DNA of 64,000 bases, taken from assembly GCA_934169925.1 (NCBI GenBank), contig CAKPOO010000005.1:1-64000 (forward strand), written 5' to 3'. Each line of letters starts with the position of its first letter. The first letter of the stretch is position 1. The notes beneath the pieces are model-generated. The model saw only the letters and a list, made by a program, of their open reading frames with translations. It was not told the DNA's origin and did not search any database. Below, one piece after another: positions 63,112 through 64,000 of this stretch. The position numbers and the translations under genes were made by a program. The stretch is from an uncultured Clostridia bacterium (GTDB lineage Bacteria; Bacillota; Clostridia; TANB77; CAG-465).

Positions 63112-63254
63112 ATATTCCTCCTTAAATATAATTATATATAAGTTGTTCTTAAAACTTGTTTAATTATATCATTTTTATAATATTATGTCAAATTATATAG
63201 CTATAGCATTGTAAATAATAGCCAAAAAATAGATTAAGAACCTAATTTTTATAT

Positions 63255-63908
63255 TTATTCTGATATAAAATTACCACCTAATTTTAAATTCTCTCTTGAA
63301 TTAGTAAATACAGTAACGTTTATTGATTTTGCGCCTCCATTTTTATTTATAACTAAAACATTATTTTCATAATCTGCTAAACAACAGTTATATACTTTAT
63401 ATTTATTACCTATCAAACCTGATATAATATTTATATCATCACCAAAATCCATAGTTACTGATATTTCATTTTCTACATAAAATTCATTTTCTACTATCTT
63501 TAAATTTATAGGTAGCTCTGATGCATTATTAATTGCCACTACACCATCTTTAAAATAATACATATAATTATCATTTTTTAAACTTTCTGAAAGTCCATTT
63601 TTTACCTCATCAGAATATAAAACCTTATTTATACAATAATTTCCAATACTAAAAATTCCTGCCATAACTATCATGAAAAATGTTAAAATAATTCCTAGTA
63701 CATCATATTTTATATTTACATCATCTTTTCTTGAATAAACTATTATTTCAACTCCAAGTGATATAAATATTATTGGACCAAGTACAAGACCAAATCTTAA
63801 AACATCAATTGGTAAAAAAGTTGCAAGTATTATTAATATTCCAAGAAATACCAAAGTAATTCCAAAAGTTAATCTTCCTATTTTTCTTACTTTCTTTTTT
63901 TCTTCCAT
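63255..63908 (-). CDS. LiaF/DUF5668-like envelope membrane protein
   Basis: The 217-residue protein starts with a charged segment (MEEKKKVRKIGRL) and then two or three spans (LTFGITLVFLGILIILATF and LVLGPIIFISLGVEIIVYS, then IILTFFMIVMAGIFSIGNYC), followed by an outward or cytoplasmic beta-rich part of ~100 residues. The first spans fit the LiaF N-terminal/DUF5668 type seen in envelope-stress proteins. GGGGAG precedes the ATG. It follows another membrane-protein gene (63921-64000) that runs off the right edge, probably one operon. Confidence 0.65.
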   Translation of the reverse strand: MEEKKKVRKIGRLTFGITLVFLGILIILATFLPIDVLRFGLVLGPIIFISLGVEIIVYSRKDDVNIKYDVLGIILTFFMIVMAGIFSIGNYCINKVLYSDEVKNGLSESLKNDNYMYYFKDGVVAINNASELPINLKIVENEFYVENEISVTMDFGDDINIISGLIGNKYKVYNCCLADYENNVLVINKNGGAKSINVTVFTNSRENLKLGGNFISE

Positions 63909-63920
63909 AATTTTTCTCCC

Positions 63921-64000
63921 CTATTTTTTTGCTATAAATTTTGTACCTATAAATATTGATATTATACCAATAAGTATAGATGAAAAATATCTAAGTAAAA
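63921..64000 (-). CDS. Partial membrane protein (cut by right edge)
   Basis: The last 25 codons of a gene read LRYFSSILIGIISIFIGTKF and end in AKK before the stop at 63921-63923: a hydrophobic C-terminal span with a short Lys-rich tail. Its stop is 12 bases ahead of the LiaF-like gene's start. The rest lies beyond the window, so no family can be named. Confidence 0.6.
   Translation of the reverse strand, partial: LLRYFSSILIGIISIFIGTKFIAKK

Noticed and set aside
1..64000. CRISPR array or insertion sequences
   Set aside because: No regularly spaced direct repeats with unique spacers and no transposase frames were seen.

Overview
The window is one strongly AT-rich stretch in which nearly every gene lies on the minus strand. 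The gene set is that of a Gram-positive, endospore-forming member of the Firmicutes (Clostridia-like): a ctsR-mcsA-mcsB-clpC heat-shock operon, a dnaG-rpoD macromolecular-synthesis operon, the spore protease gpr, ricT (YaaT), trmFO, separate secD and secF genes, and lipoproteins and surface proteins rather than an outer membrane. The exact species is not recognisable; an uncultured gut Clostridia lineage is a reasonable guess.

Layout, left to right (transcription mostly runs right to left). At 1-242 are two tandem consensus promoters and a leader pointing off the left edge, very likely feeding an rRNA operon outside the window. At 0.4-5.4 kb are a zinc-ribbon protein and the CtsR-controlled protein quality-control operon; ctsR carries a one-base frameshift. 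At 5.5-10.6 kb lie rpoD, dnaG, a polytopic membrane protein and a sugar-nucleotidyltransferase-like protein. At 10.8-14.4 kb are two unrecognised proteins sharing an 'EW-LF--D' motif, the GTPase hflX and small genes. At 14.6-30.2 kb is a large cell-surface locus: two copies of a module encoding a giant thioester-type secreted protein, a lipoprotein and membrane-anchored SLH-like proteins; the second giant gene is frameshifted.

At 30.4-43 kb are a rhodanese, a P-type Ca2+-ATPase-like pump, a bactofilin-like membrane protein, gpr, a HipA-like kinase, holA, trmFO and secDF. At 43.1-49.3 kb is an operon of two GT8 glycosyltransferases, two PlsC-type acyltransferases, a dedicated acyl carrier protein, an acyl-activating ligase and a PH-domain membrane protein, which looks like a membrane glycolipid or phospholipid pathway. 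At 49.4-54.4 kb is a housekeeping run (ferredoxin, ricT, holB, lepB, metG, acpS). A tRNA-Pro follows at 54.6 kb.

From 54.8 to 59.4 kb is an accessory island: a CHAP amidase, a small regulator-like protein, an ankyrin protein, the only plus-strand gene and an unknown protein with a structured leader. The right end has a YhgE/Pip exporter with its TetR regulator and palindromic operator, a protein built of two sigma region-4-like domains, and envelope membrane proteins.

The most unusual points are the two one-base frameshifts (ctsR and the second giant surface gene), both with an extra C directly in front of GG; the duplicated thioester/SLH-like/lipoprotein surface module with signs of gene conversion; the unrecognised EW-motif protein family; and the tandem sigma-4 protein.
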